Source: Flavobacterium endoglycinae
GTDB taxonomy: Bacteria > Bacteroidota > Bacteroidia > Flavobacteriales > Flavobacteriaceae
Direction: 5' to 3'
NCBI RefSeq assembly: GCF_017352115.1
Contig: NZ_CP071448.1
Location: 4,004,001 to 4,068,000, forward strand
Length of the DNA: 64,000 nucleotides
Positions 54,147 through 63,410 of the stretch are shown here, piece by piece. The notes beneath the pieces were generated by a model. The model had not been told where the DNA came from. It ran no database searches and saw only the letters and a program-made list of their open reading frames with translations. The translations under genes and the position numbers were made by a program. Every line of letters begins with the position of its first letter. Position 1 is the stretch's first letter.

Positions 54147-55208
54147 TTATTGAACCTGTTCTAATACTGGAACTGGAGTTTCTTCAATTGGAATGGCTTT
54201 TGGTTTTGATGGAAGCGAAAGCACACCTTCGGCAAGAGAGCTTCCTTCTTTTTTAGATTTAAAAATCGGCCAAAGAAATTGTGCATACCATTCTTCTTGT
54301 TTATATGATTTTGTTCCGAAAGATTTTGGATATTGACGTGTGATTAATCCTGTTCCGAAGATAACGTCCCAGATAAAAAACATGTTTCCGAAATTTCCTT
54401 TAAAATGGCCAACACCGTCTCCGCTCGTATCAGCGTGGTGTGCGTGATGTGTTGCAGGAGTAGAAATTAGTCTTTCTAAAACCCATGCAATTGGGTGTAA
54501 AACTTTGTATTTGTAAAAAGGTTTGTCCCATGGAATGCTTGAGTGCGCTCCCAAAGTGATGAAACTTTTAATTACTAAAACAAACAAAGCCGGAAGTCCT
54601 AAACCTAAATAGGTTAGTGTTGCTGTTAGGTAAATCTGCGAAAAGAAAACTGTATAGATAAAATTTTGTCGAGAAGCCATTGCCATTCCCATATACGGAG
54701 CAGAATGGTGTGTTCTATGAAAACGCCACAAAAACGGAACCTGATGGTGAAGCCTGTGATACCAATACTGTGTTAAATCATCGGCAATTGCGATTAGGAA
54801 GAAACCTCCCCAAAACGGAACCCATGATAATGAATTGGCCAAATTTGGCAATAAATACGGCAAAGCAGTTAAGCTGAAAAATGCAATTACAGGAGGTAAA
54901 AGTAATTTTGGCGCTAAGAAACAAACAATGTCTATTTTACGTTCTTCGCCAGTCCATTCGTCATCGTATAAACCTGCGGCAAATTCTATAATTCCTAAAA
55001 CGATCATAAACACCGTTAATCCCCAAGTTCGAATATTAGCAAAAACGGGCTGCGCAAACTCTAGAAAAGGAGGCAGTGTTAAGTGCGATTCACTTACAGC
55101 TCCGCCTGTTAATTTAAAATAAAGATAAATTGCCACGACCGGCAATGAATAAATAAAGAAGCTTATTGTTAAGTCTCTCGTTAGTTTTTCTTTTTGAACT
55201 ATTGCCAT
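54147..55208 (-). CDS. Sterol desaturase / fatty acid hydroxylase family di-iron membrane protein
   Basis: 353 residues with four to six membrane helices. His boxes: H151-R-L-H-H, H164-R-T-H-H, and THHAHHADTSGDG further on, typical of FA_hydroxylase (PF04116) enzymes that bind two irons and use O2. Lipid or alkyl hydroxylation or O-alkyl cleavage in the inner membrane is expected. Location among sulfatases suggests action on lipophilic organosulfur compounds or sulfonolipid-type lipids, which is inference. Follows the 39-residue membrane protein by 6 bases. Confidence 0.9.
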   Translation of the reverse strand: MAIVQKEKLTRDLTISFFIYSLPVVAIYLYFKLTGGAVSESHLTLPPFLEFAQPVFANIRTWGLTVFMIVLGIIEFAAGLYDDEWTGEERKIDIVCFLAPKLLLPPVIAFFSLTALPYLLPNLANSLSWVPFWGGFFLIAIADDLTQYWYHRLHHQVPFLWRFHRTHHSAPYMGMAMASRQNFIYTVFFSQIYLTATLTYLGLGLPALFVLVIKSFITLGAHSSIPWDKPFYKYKVLHPIAWVLERLISTPATHHAHHADTSGDGVGHFKGNFGNMFFIWDVIFGTGLITRQYPKSFGTKSYKQEEWYAQFLWPIFKSKKEGSSLAEGVLSLPSKPKAIPIEETPVPVLEQVQ

Positions 55209-55214
55209 GATTTC

Positions 55215-55334
55215 TTATTTTAAAAATTGATTTACTAGTGATAATCCTCCAGCTAAAATGGCCAGCGGAACTAAAAACAAGATTATCCCAACGACAATCT
55301 TTTTTCCTATAATTTCATAATCTACTCGTTTCAT
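55215..55334 (-). CDS. Small membrane protein (39 residues)
   Basis: ATG at 55334, stop TAA at 55215. MKRVDYEIIGKKIVVGIILF continues into LVPLAILAGGLSLVNQFLK: a charged start then one long membrane helix. It ends 6 bases before the hydroxylase gene, so it is probably translated with it and may be a small subunit or stabiliser. No family is recognised. Confidence 0.6.
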   Translation of the reverse strand: MKRVDYEIIGKKIVVGIILFLVPLAILAGGLSLVNQFLK

Positions 55335-55378
55335 ATCTCTTTGAATTTTAATTCTTTAATGTAAAACTAAATAAAATA

Positions 55379-55400
55379 ACTGCTAATTCTATGGATTTGG
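55379..55400 (-). promoter_or_regulatory. Possible third operator-like site
   Basis: Minus strand CCATAGAATTAGCAG, close to CTATAGAATTAGTAG of promoter A, 45 bases before the small membrane protein. The flanking -7 position reads TACCAAAT, not TAnnTTTG, so promoter function is doubtful. Confidence 0.35.
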
Positions 55401-55447
55401 TAGAATTTAATCATTTACTTTTTTAGTTTTTTGTTATAATTTTCATG

Positions 55448-56041
55448 TTATTTCACTTTTTGAATGCTTGGAAGCGTTTCAACCGTTAGATTTTCTCTCA
55501 ATTTTTCTGAAGGTAAATACAAACGGATAATTAAAGTTACTTTTTGTACATTATTGATTGGGAGCCAGTTTTCTTTCTTTTCTGAACCCGAAAGGTTTAT
55601 TTTATAAGAAGTACTGTCGGCTTCATATTTTACATCTTCTAGATTGTAGCTGTATTTGTTGATTGGGTTTTTAATTAAAAATCCATTTTCATCATAAGCG
55701 GTGATGCTCCAATATTTTGCATCCAGCTTTTTTCCATTAATAATGTAATCTGATTTTGGGTCTATTGCATTTCCTTCACTATCGGTATTTGTGCTTAAAT
55801 AAATTACTTCTTTTTTAGTTAGAGCATAAGGTCCGTACACAGCAACTTGAGCAATTGTAAGCAAATCGGCTGTATTTAAGTCTTTATCTTTATCGACTGT
55901 TTTCCAATTTCCAATTGTGCGCTGCGAATCGCTTTTTCCTGATGCTATTTTATAAATGCCTATACCGCTTCCTAGAATTACAGCCAGAAGAATTAATCCT
56001 ATCGCTGCTGCTATTTTCTTTATTTTTTGATTTAAAGCCAT
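55448..56041 (-). CDS. DUF1214 domain protein, membrane-anchored
   Basis: 197 residues. N-terminal membrane anchor (IAAAIGLILLAVILGSGIGI, about 10-30) then a DUF1214 domain (YWSITAYDENGFLIKNPINK, ENWLPINNVQKVTLIIRLYL). DUF1214 normally forms the second half of DUF1254-DUF1214 proteins; here the DUF1254-like half is a separate gene 25 bases upstream. Probably a periplasmic complex. Biochemical role is unknown, though such proteins often lie near esterase or sulfatase genes. Confidence 0.85.
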   Translation of the reverse strand: MALNQKIKKIAAAIGLILLAVILGSGIGIYKIASGKSDSQRTIGNWKTVDKDKDLNTADLLTIAQVAVYGPYALTKKEVIYLSTNTDSEGNAIDPKSDYIINGKKLDAKYWSITAYDENGFLIKNPINKYSYNLEDVKYEADSTSYKINLSGSEKKENWLPINNVQKVTLIIRLYLPSEKLRENLTVETLPSIQKVK

Positions 56042-56066
56042 TTGAATTAATTTTAAAGTTGAAATA

Positions 56067-56618
56067 TTAATTGGCTATTTTTTCGACTTTTACGCCGTGC
56101 TGCAATTGCGCTAACGTTTTTACCGGATAAGCCTTTGAAACTAGATAGCGAAAAAGGATTAATCCTTTTGTTGTAGGGCTGTAGATAATTTTTTCTTTTG
56201 GAATATCTTTTAATGCTGCAGAGGTACTTCCTTTTGGAGCCAGATAATATTCGAATTTTGATTTTACCTTTTCTTCGTTTTCAACAAAATAATTGGTTGT
56301 GTTTTCCTGATATGCAGATATTGACCAATAGGTTGAATCAGGCACAATTCCAGATATTTTGAGAATGTTTTCTTTTAAATCGTAATTAATCGTCGAATAT
56401 AAAAAATCAGGATTTGGTAACGGAATCACTCTGCTGTTTTCTGCATTTGGCTGTTCTCCAAATCGGGGTGTATTGATGTAACCTTCGCTTTTTGAAGCAA
56501 ATTTATTTTGAACGTAATACGGCGTTGCCCATATCGTTAAGTAGTAAAAACTTACTGCAATTACTACAAGAACCAAAGCGAAAATGCTTTTTTTAATAAT
56601 TGGTTTAGTTGCTGCCAT
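56067..56618 (-). CDS. DUF1254-like domain protein, membrane-anchored
   Basis: 183 residues. Membrane anchor at about 10-30 (SIFALVLVVIAVSFYYLTIW), then a DUF1254-like part (PLPNPDFLYSTINYDLKENI, then YWSISAYQENTTNYF). It pairs with the DUF1214 protein, each keeping its own anchor. The domain is short compared with full DUF1254, so the call is moderate. Fifty-nine bases after sulfatase 3. Confidence 0.75.
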   Translation of the reverse strand: MAATKPIIKKSIFALVLVVIAVSFYYLTIWATPYYVQNKFASKSEGYINTPRFGEQPNAENSRVIPLPNPDFLYSTINYDLKENILKISGIVPDSTYWSISAYQENTTNYFVENEEKVKSKFEYYLAPKGSTSAALKDIPKEKIIYSPTTKGLILFRYLVSKAYPVKTLAQLQHGVKVEKIAN

Positions 56619-56677
56619 CTTTTACTTGATTTAAATTTCAGAGCTATTATAAATAAATAGCTCTGAAAAAGTTTTTT

Positions 56678-58594
56678 TTAATTAGTTGTACCTCCAGGTT
56701 TTGAAGCCTGTTTGATTAAATCAGAAACTGTTTTTCCTTTATCAGCTCCTGTATTATGAATTCTTCTGTTGTAAACATCCTGCCAGTCAATCAACGGATA
56801 TAGATTGTTTTCTTTTGCCTGTTCATCAAATAATTTTTGAAGTTCAGCCAGTTTTTCAGGATATTTTTTTGCAAGATTGTTACGTTCGTTGAAATCTTCA
56901 TTTAGGTTGTATAATTCCCAAACATCTGTATCGAAATTACTTGGAGCAGGTTTTTCGTTGTTTCCTAACGATTTTTTCACGGCAAATGAATCTGGTAAAT
57001 GTGCTGCCGCTGCTTTCCATCCGTCTTTATAAATTGCTCTGTTTCCGAAGATGTAGTAATACTGCACTTTATGCAGCGATTCAGCTTTTGGATTGTCTAA
57101 TGAAGCTTTGAAAGTTGAACCCTGAATAATATCTTGTTTGATATTTTTGATGTATTCTGGTGCTTTGATTCCCACAATATCTAAAGTTGTAGGCAGAATA
57201 TCAGTTACGTGGCTGTATTGGTTTCTGATGCCGCCTTTGTCTTTAATTCCATTTGGATAGAAAACAATCAGCGGATTACGAGTTCCTCCTTCAGAATGAG
57301 CATCTTGTTTCCAGTTTTTGAAAGGAACGTTTGTTGCCTGCGCCCATCCTAACGGATAATTGGTATTTAAACCTTTTGCAGTTCCAATTTCTCCAATATT
57401 GTTTAGGTTGCTTTGAAAATTTTCTTCATCGGTTTTTCCTTGAGAGAATAAACTTTGATTAATGGTTCCTTGTAAAGTTCCTTCTTTACTGGCTCCGTTA
57501 TCACCAATAGCCACAAAGATTAAGGTATTGTCAAGCTGACCACTTTCTTTTAGATAATTAACCACTCTTCCCACTTCAGCATCTGTATATGTTAGGAATC
57601 CAGCATAGACTTCCATGAATCTTGCATATACTTTCTTTTGATCTGGAGTCAGCTTTTTCCATTCTGTGATGAGAGGATTACGTTCTGGAAGCACAGCGTT
57701 TTGAGGAAAAATTCCTAATTTCTTTTGGTTTGCCAATACTTTTTCGCGGTAAGCATCCCAGCCTTCGTCAAATTTTCCTTTATACGGTTCAACCCATTTT
57801 TCAGCAACTTGATGAGGTGCATGAACGGCTCCCGGAGCATAGTACAAGAAAAATGGTTTTCCCGGCGCTGCTTTTTGTTGTTTTTGAATGTAGCTAATTG
57901 CTTTATCAGTAATTAATTCATTTAAATGACGTCCATCTGGTTTTATATGAACTTGATCTTCCACCAAATCAGGATTGTACTGATCGGTTTGAGAACCTAA
58001 GAATCCATAGAAATGATCAAACCCTTTTCCAGTTGGCCATCTGTCAAATGGACCAGCATCTGAAGCATCTTCATCTGGTGTAACTCCGTATTTTCCAACG
58101 GCAAATGTGTTGTAACCGTTGTCACGAAGGATTTCTGCAATAGTTCCTTTATCAGAAGGAATTCTTCCGTCCCAGCCAGGAAAACCAGCTGATAAAATAG
58201 TATGAGAAAATCCGCTTACGTGAACTCTTCCAGAATTTCTTCCCGTTAATAAAGCGGCACGTGTTGGGGCACAGATTGCAGTTGTGTGAAAGTTGGTATA
58301 ACGTAAACCGTTATTAGCCAGATTCTCAAATGTTGGAGTAGAGATTAAACCTCCAAAGGCGCTTGATGCTCCAAATCCAACATCATCTAATAAAATCCAG
58401 ACAATGTTTGGAGCTCCTTTTGGCGCTGTTACTGGATCTGGCCAGTATTCTTTAGAATCGGCTAAGGTTTTGCCAATTGTTCCTTTAAATTCTGATTGTT
58501 CTTGTGCTGTTCCTAATTGTGCAACTAGAAAAGCAGTAAGCAAAAGTCCTTTTCTAGAACTTTTGCCGATACTATTGATTTTTAATTTTTTCAT
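56678..58594 (-). CDS. Secreted arylsulfatase 3 (large PAS-like)
   Basis: 638 residues with signal peptide (cleavage near A30). D70-D71 (IVWILLDDVGFGASSAFGG), formylglycine signature C108-A-P-T-R in TTAICAPTRAALLTGRN, and the PAS-type block YKGKFDEGWDAYREKVLAN as in sulfatase 1; longer than it by about 85 residues. It would release sulfate from aryl or alkyl esters in the periplasm or at the surface. Follows SusD after an intergenic inverted repeat. Confidence 0.93.
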   Translation of the reverse strand: MKKLKINSIGKSSRKGLLLTAFLVAQLGTAQEQSEFKGTIGKTLADSKEYWPDPVTAPKGAPNIVWILLDDVGFGASSAFGGLISTPTFENLANNGLRYTNFHTTAICAPTRAALLTGRNSGRVHVSGFSHTILSAGFPGWDGRIPSDKGTIAEILRDNGYNTFAVGKYGVTPDEDASDAGPFDRWPTGKGFDHFYGFLGSQTDQYNPDLVEDQVHIKPDGRHLNELITDKAISYIQKQQKAAPGKPFFLYYAPGAVHAPHQVAEKWVEPYKGKFDEGWDAYREKVLANQKKLGIFPQNAVLPERNPLITEWKKLTPDQKKVYARFMEVYAGFLTYTDAEVGRVVNYLKESGQLDNTLIFVAIGDNGASKEGTLQGTINQSLFSQGKTDEENFQSNLNNIGEIGTAKGLNTNYPLGWAQATNVPFKNWKQDAHSEGGTRNPLIVFYPNGIKDKGGIRNQYSHVTDILPTTLDIVGIKAPEYIKNIKQDIIQGSTFKASLDNPKAESLHKVQYYYIFGNRAIYKDGWKAAAAHLPDSFAVKKSLGNNEKPAPSNFDTDVWELYNLNEDFNERNNLAKKYPEKLAELQKLFDEQAKENNLYPLIDWQDVYNRRIHNTGADKGKTVSDLIKQASKPGGTTN

Positions 58595-58638
58595 GTTACT
58601 AGTTTTTTAGTTAAGGGTTTTTGGATAAGCGTTTTTTC

Positions 58639-58705
58639 AACACATAGAATCATCGTTTTGTTTCGAGTCTTTTTATCTGGAAATAGTCCTATGTTTCTAT
58701 GTGTT
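58639..58705. repeat. Inverted-repeat element (AACACATAGAAACATAG type), copy 2
   Basis: AACACATAGAATCAT at 58639-58653 pairs with ATGTTTCTATGTGTT at 58691-58705 (one mismatch). Same family as 53243-53378 but with a shorter centre, between SusD and sulfatase 3 where it could reduce downstream expression. Confidence 0.65.
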
Positions 58706-58719
58706 AATATCATTCGCTG

Positions 58720-60192
58720 TTAATAACCAGGGTTTTGTGGTAAACCAATCGGATCAATATTTCTTTCGCTCTGCGGAATCGGATATAGGTTGTTTTTTTC
58801 TGAAACCGAGTTTTTAGCCGTTACTTTTTTAACTTCGGTAACCAAAGTTCCCCAACGAACTAAATCGTACCAGCGTTGTCCTTCCTGAACAAATTCTTTT
58901 TTTCGTTCTTCTTGAATCGCTGCTCTAAAGGTTGTTTGGTTTAAACCTACCAAATCTACGGTTGGATCTGGTGTTGTAATAGGTTTTCCGTAGGCTCTTC
59001 TTCTTACTTGATTAATTAGCTCAAATGCTTCAGGAGTTGGTGTTCCTTGTTCGTTTATGGCTTCTGCCAAAGACAATAAAATATCGGCGTAACGAATTAT
59101 CGGAAAGTTGATTGCCACATTTGAAGGAGTTGCGAGATTGGTTAAATCCAAGTATTTTTTGAAAATTGGTTTCGGGAATGTATATAATGTTCCAGTTGTT
59201 GGGTTAAGAAGCTGTTTTGCGTAGCTTACATCTCTTCTTTTGTCTCCAGCTTCATAGATATCATAAAATAAAGCTACATCCGAGATAATATCTGCAGGCT
59301 CTGTGGCTGTAAATCCAGTAAATGAAGTGGCTTGAAAAGTACTTCCGCTGGAACCATTTCCAGCTTGATTAGGTTCAAACTGCACTGAGAAGATATGTTC
59401 TTTTCCGTTCTTTTTAGTTTTGGTAAAAATATCTTGAAAATCTTCGAACAAGGCATATCCGTAACCGCCATTTATTACTTCTCTTGATTTTGCAATAGCA
59501 TTAGCCCAGTCTTTTCTCGTTAGGTAGACTTTTGCTAGAATTGCTTTTGCAGCTCCAGAAGTTGCTCTTCCAGCATCTGCAGAAGTGTAGGTAGGAGGTA
59601 AAGCTTCGGCATCAGTTAAATCTTTGATGATTTGTGCATATACTTCGTCTACAGTAGCCCTTTTTGATTTTAAACTTTCCAACTGAATAGAAGTTGGCTC
59701 GTGTAAAACAATTGGAACACCACCCCAAAGACGAACTGCTTGAAAGTATAGAAGTCCTCTTATGAATTTTGCTTCATTGATTAATCTTGTTTTTATTACT
59801 TCTGATCCAGAAACTTTCGGAATGTTGTCAATAGAAACATTGGCTCTGTTGATTCCGGCATAAATTTGTCTCCAAGCTACTTGTACACGATCTGAAGTTG
59901 CATCATGTGTTAAACTGCTCAAAGCTCTCACCTGCGGATTCGTTGCCGAAACTCCGGCAGCAGCATAATCTGTTGCCATATCGGTTAAGAAATACAGGTT
60001 TCTTCCAAATAAACTTTGCTCACCCGGATCTATGTTTAAAGAAGCATATACAGCAGTTACACTTGCCACAGCATCGTCCTGAGTTTTAAAGTAATTATCT
60101 TCGGTAGTAAAGGAAGTTGGTGTTACTTCCAGCTCCGTGCACGATACCAATAAAACGGTACTTAAAAGGAATGTTAGGATAATCTTTTTCAT
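58720..60192 (-). CDS. SusD/RagB-like lipoprotein of the sulfur-scavenging run
   Basis: 490 residues. Lipobox ending at C18 (TVLLVSC-TELEVTPTSF). SusD marks: NEAKFIRGLLYFQAVRLWGG and the C-terminal AIQEERKKEFVQEGQRWYDL. Surface capture of substrate with the SusC just upstream (15-base gap). The downstream sulfatases point to a sulfated ligand. Confidence 0.94.
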   Translation of the reverse strand: MKKIILTFLLSTVLLVSCTELEVTPTSFTTEDNYFKTQDDAVASVTAVYASLNIDPGEQSLFGRNLYFLTDMATDYAAAGVSATNPQVRALSSLTHDATSDRVQVAWRQIYAGINRANVSIDNIPKVSGSEVIKTRLINEAKFIRGLLYFQAVRLWGGVPIVLHEPTSIQLESLKSKRATVDEVYAQIIKDLTDAEALPPTYTSADAGRATSGAAKAILAKVYLTRKDWANAIAKSREVINGGYGYALFEDFQDIFTKTKKNGKEHIFSVQFEPNQAGNGSSGSTFQATSFTGFTATEPADIISDVALFYDIYEAGDKRRDVSYAKQLLNPTTGTLYTFPKPIFKKYLDLTNLATPSNVAINFPIIRYADILLSLAEAINEQGTPTPEAFELINQVRRRAYGKPITTPDPTVDLVGLNQTTFRAAIQEERKKEFVQEGQRWYDLVRWGTLVTEVKKVTAKNSVSEKNNLYPIPQSERNIDPIGLPQNPGY

Positions 60193-60207
60193 TGTATATT
60201 TTTTTTC

Positions 60208-63200
60208 TTAGAATGTTACGTTCAGACCTGAAATGAATGTTTTAGAGTTTGGATACGAACCAAAATCGATTCCAGGATATAAGTTATTTTGTTCGTATGA
60301 ACTTACTTCTGGATCATACCCAGTGTATTTTGTCCATGTAATTAGATTTTCGGCAGAGACATAAAACTTCACGCTTTTGGTTCCCAGTTTTTTAGAAACA
60401 CTTTTTGGAAGTGTATAGCCAAGAGTGATTAATTTCAATCGTAAGAAAGAAGCATCTTCTACATATCTTTCAGAAACAATTCCTAAAGGAGAACTCGTGG
60501 CTCTCGGAATTTCATTGCTAGGATTTGTTGGCGTCCAACGGTCATTTAAAGTCGCAGCCGCGTTCGTTCCAAGAGTCGAGATTTCTAACTGCTGGTTTAA
60601 AGCATTAAAGATTTTTGCGCCGTAAGATCCTTGAAAAGAGAAGTTCAAATCAAAATCATTGTATGAAATCGTGTTGCTGAAGCTTCCCACAAATTTTGGC
60701 TGTGAAGAACCTAAACTTCCTTTGTCCAAAGCTGTAATTACACCATCGCCGTTTGTGTCAACATATTTTCGGTCACCTACTTTTGTATTAGCCAAACTGT
60801 TGATTTTAGGCTGTGTATTTACTTCTTGCTGCGTTTGGAAGATTCCATTTGTTCTGTATCCCCAGAAAGTTCCCAATGGCAGGCCTACTTTTACAATAAC
60901 GGGCTGCTGTTGTAATAAGGAACCATTTGGTACTACTGGAAAAAACTGATTTACACCATTTCCTATGGCAGTTACTTTGTTTCTGTTGGCAGAAAAAACA
61001 AGATTAGAATTCCATGAAAAATTTTCTGTTTTAAGATTTTCAGTAGTTAAACCAATTTCGATACCTTTATTTTCAACGCCTCCAATGTTTTGAAGAACAG
61101 TTGCATACCCCGATGTTAACGGTACTGGAACATTGATTAATAAATCTTTAGTTTGTTTGTAATACACATCAAACACAAAATTGATTTTTCGATCTAATAA
61201 TGATAAGTCTAAACCAACATTATATTGATTGGTTCTTTCCCATTTTAAATCAGGATTTGCTAATCGGGTAGGAGCCAATCCCGTATAAGTTGTTCCTCCG
61301 AAAGAGTAATTTACAGAACCCATAGAAGCTAATGAAAGGTAGTTTCCAATTTCTTGGTTTCCGGTTGTTCCAGCTGTAAGTCTAAGTTTTGCTTCGGTTA
61401 CGCCTTTAATGTTGTTTGCAAATTCTTCATCAGTAATATTCCAAGAAAATCCAGCAGATGGGAAATACCCCCAAAGTGATTCAGAACCAAATCGTGAAGA
61501 ACCATCGGCACGACCTGAAAGCGTAAAGTTGTATTTCCCTTTATACGAATAGTTTACTCTCGCCAACCATGATTTTAAAACACTTTCGAAAGCATCACTT
61601 CCAGGTTTTGTTGGTACACCATCTTGCAGTGCATCATATGTAGTATTGTCATTAATAAAAGTATTAGCGCCCGCAGTCACAACTTCTCCCTGAGTATATT
61701 GAAGTGTATAACCTGCCAATGCTGAAAATTTATGGTTTTCACCGAAGTTAGTATTGTAATTCAGTGTGTTTTCATTTAATACCGAGCTTACTACACGATC
61801 TCCAACAGCAGCAGAACCTTTTGTTCCCGCTCCATTTGAAGTATTTGCCGGAGCATAATAGTTTTGTTTGGTATTCAGTACGTCACCGCTTACAGCCACT
61901 TTTGCGGTTAGTTTTTTAGTGATTTTATATTCACCAAATAAACTCGTTAAAATTCGGTTGATTTTAGTTTCGTTGATGGTATTTTCCAAATCATTAATTG
62001 GGTTCGGAACATAACCGTTTACAGAAGTAGCGTATGGGTTGTTGGTCACATTGTAACTTCCGTCTTCATTTCGAATAGGAACAACCGGAGCAGTAAGATT
62101 CACACTTACAAGCGGATTTGGATTTCTTCCGCCGCTTCCGTTTGATGCAATACCGTTAGAAATAGAATTGCTGTAATTAGAATTAACCCCAAATTTGAAG
62201 TTCTGAGAATAGTTTCTTTCATAATTTGCACGAAGTGAAATTCTTCTGAAATCAGAACCGATAACAATTCCTTCCTGATCAAAATATCCAGCAGAAATCG
62301 CATATCTTGATCTTTCGTCACCGCCTGAAAAAGACAGTTGGTGATTTTGAATTGGAGCCGCTGTTCTAAAAGCTGCCGACTGCCAGTCGTAGTTTCCAGA
62401 AGTTTTAAAAGCTTCAATTTGAGCATCTGAAAAAGAAGGTGCCTGACCAATACTTGCCTGAACATCATTACGTAAGCTTGCCCATTCGCTGGCATTCATA
62501 AGTTTTAATTTCTTTGAAACGTTTTGAAAACCAAAATATCCTTGATACGAAATATTATCTTGTCCTTTGGTTCCTTTTTTTGTAGTAATAATGATAACTC
62601 CATTCGCACCTCGTGAACCGTAAATGGCTGTAGCAGAAGCATCTTTTAAAACTTCCATAGATTCAATATCCGATGGATTGATTGTTGACAAAACGTTTAA
62701 GCTTGCCCCAGCATTTGCCACTCCCGCAGAACTATTATTATTGTCGTTGTAAATCAAGATTCCGTCTACAACATAAAGCGGTTCGTTACCTGCTGTAATA
62801 GAGTTTCCTCCACGAATACGCACACTTGAAGAAGCGCCTGGACGACCCGAACTTTGTGTAACTACCACACCCGAAACTGCACCGCGTAATAAATTATCTG
62901 CTGATGAAGTAACTTGAGATAAATTAGCTTTTGGAACAGAAGCTACAGAACCTGTAATGTCTTTTCGTTTTTGTGTTCCGTAACCCACAACAACCAGCTC
63001 GTCTAATTCCTGTCTTTCTTCTTTTAAATGAATAATTACTGGATTTTTCTCTACTACAATTTCTAGTTTTTTATAACCTATGTAGCTTACGATTAAAGTG
63101 TAAGGAAATTTCTGACCCGTCTGAAAATAAAATTTTCCTTCAGTATCTGTCTGTACCCCGTGAGTTGTACCTTTTATATTTACTGAAGCGCCTATAATTG

Positions 63201-63333
63201 GCTGATTTGTAATGTCATCGACTACCGTTCCATCGAGCTTAGACTGAATAAGCGGTGTCGTATTTTGCGCCTGAAATTGCAGGGATGTCAACAAAAATGT
63301 AACCCATAAAATGAGGTTTATATTTTTTTTCAT
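60208..63333 (-). CDS. SusC/RagA-type TonB-dependent transporter of the sulfur-scavenging run
   Basis: 1041 residues. Signal peptide, regulatory-like domain (TNQPIIGASVNIKGTTHGVQ), plug (LLRGAVSGVVVTQSSGRPGA; AIYGSRGANGVIIITTKKG) and a barrel ending FISGLNVTF. It imports the compound later attacked by the sulfatases. It is the first long gene after leader B, which carries two cysteine-rich micro-ORFs and a conserved hairpin, so its expression is expected to follow cysteine supply. Confidence 0.95.
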   Translation of the reverse strand: MKKNINLILWVTFLLTSLQFQAQNTTPLIQSKLDGTVVDDITNQPIIGASVNIKGTTHGVQTDTEGKFYFQTGQKFPYTLIVSYIGYKKLEIVVEKNPVIIHLKEERQELDELVVVGYGTQKRKDITGSVASVPKANLSQVTSSADNLLRGAVSGVVVTQSSGRPGASSSVRIRGGNSITAGNEPLYVVDGILIYNDNNNSSAGVANAGASLNVLSTINPSDIESMEVLKDASATAIYGSRGANGVIIITTKKGTKGQDNISYQGYFGFQNVSKKLKLMNASEWASLRNDVQASIGQAPSFSDAQIEAFKTSGNYDWQSAAFRTAAPIQNHQLSFSGGDERSRYAISAGYFDQEGIVIGSDFRRISLRANYERNYSQNFKFGVNSNYSNSISNGIASNGSGGRNPNPLVSVNLTAPVVPIRNEDGSYNVTNNPYATSVNGYVPNPINDLENTINETKINRILTSLFGEYKITKKLTAKVAVSGDVLNTKQNYYAPANTSNGAGTKGSAAVGDRVVSSVLNENTLNYNTNFGENHKFSALAGYTLQYTQGEVVTAGANTFINDNTTYDALQDGVPTKPGSDAFESVLKSWLARVNYSYKGKYNFTLSGRADGSSRFGSESLWGYFPSAGFSWNITDEEFANNIKGVTEAKLRLTAGTTGNQEIGNYLSLASMGSVNYSFGGTTYTGLAPTRLANPDLKWERTNQYNVGLDLSLLDRKINFVFDVYYKQTKDLLINVPVPLTSGYATVLQNIGGVENKGIEIGLTTENLKTENFSWNSNLVFSANRNKVTAIGNGVNQFFPVVPNGSLLQQQPVIVKVGLPLGTFWGYRTNGIFQTQQEVNTQPKINSLANTKVGDRKYVDTNGDGVITALDKGSLGSSQPKFVGSFSNTISYNDFDLNFSFQGSYGAKIFNALNQQLEISTLGTNAAATLNDRWTPTNPSNEIPRATSSPLGIVSERYVEDASFLRLKLITLGYTLPKSVSKKLGTKSVKFYVSAENLITWTKYTGYDPEVSSYEQNNLYPGIDFGSYPNSKTFISGLNVTF

Positions 63334-63410
63334 TTCTTTGTAATGGTTTTAAGTAATTAACAAGGCGCCCTGGACACTGATTTTTCAGCATCCTGCAATG
63401 GGTTTCTTGA

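Noticed and set aside
47991..63333. Reading the sulfatase/SusCD region as a polysaccharide utilization locus
   Set aside because: No glycoside hydrolase, polysaccharide lyase or carbohydrate esterase is present, and the neighbours concern sulfur.
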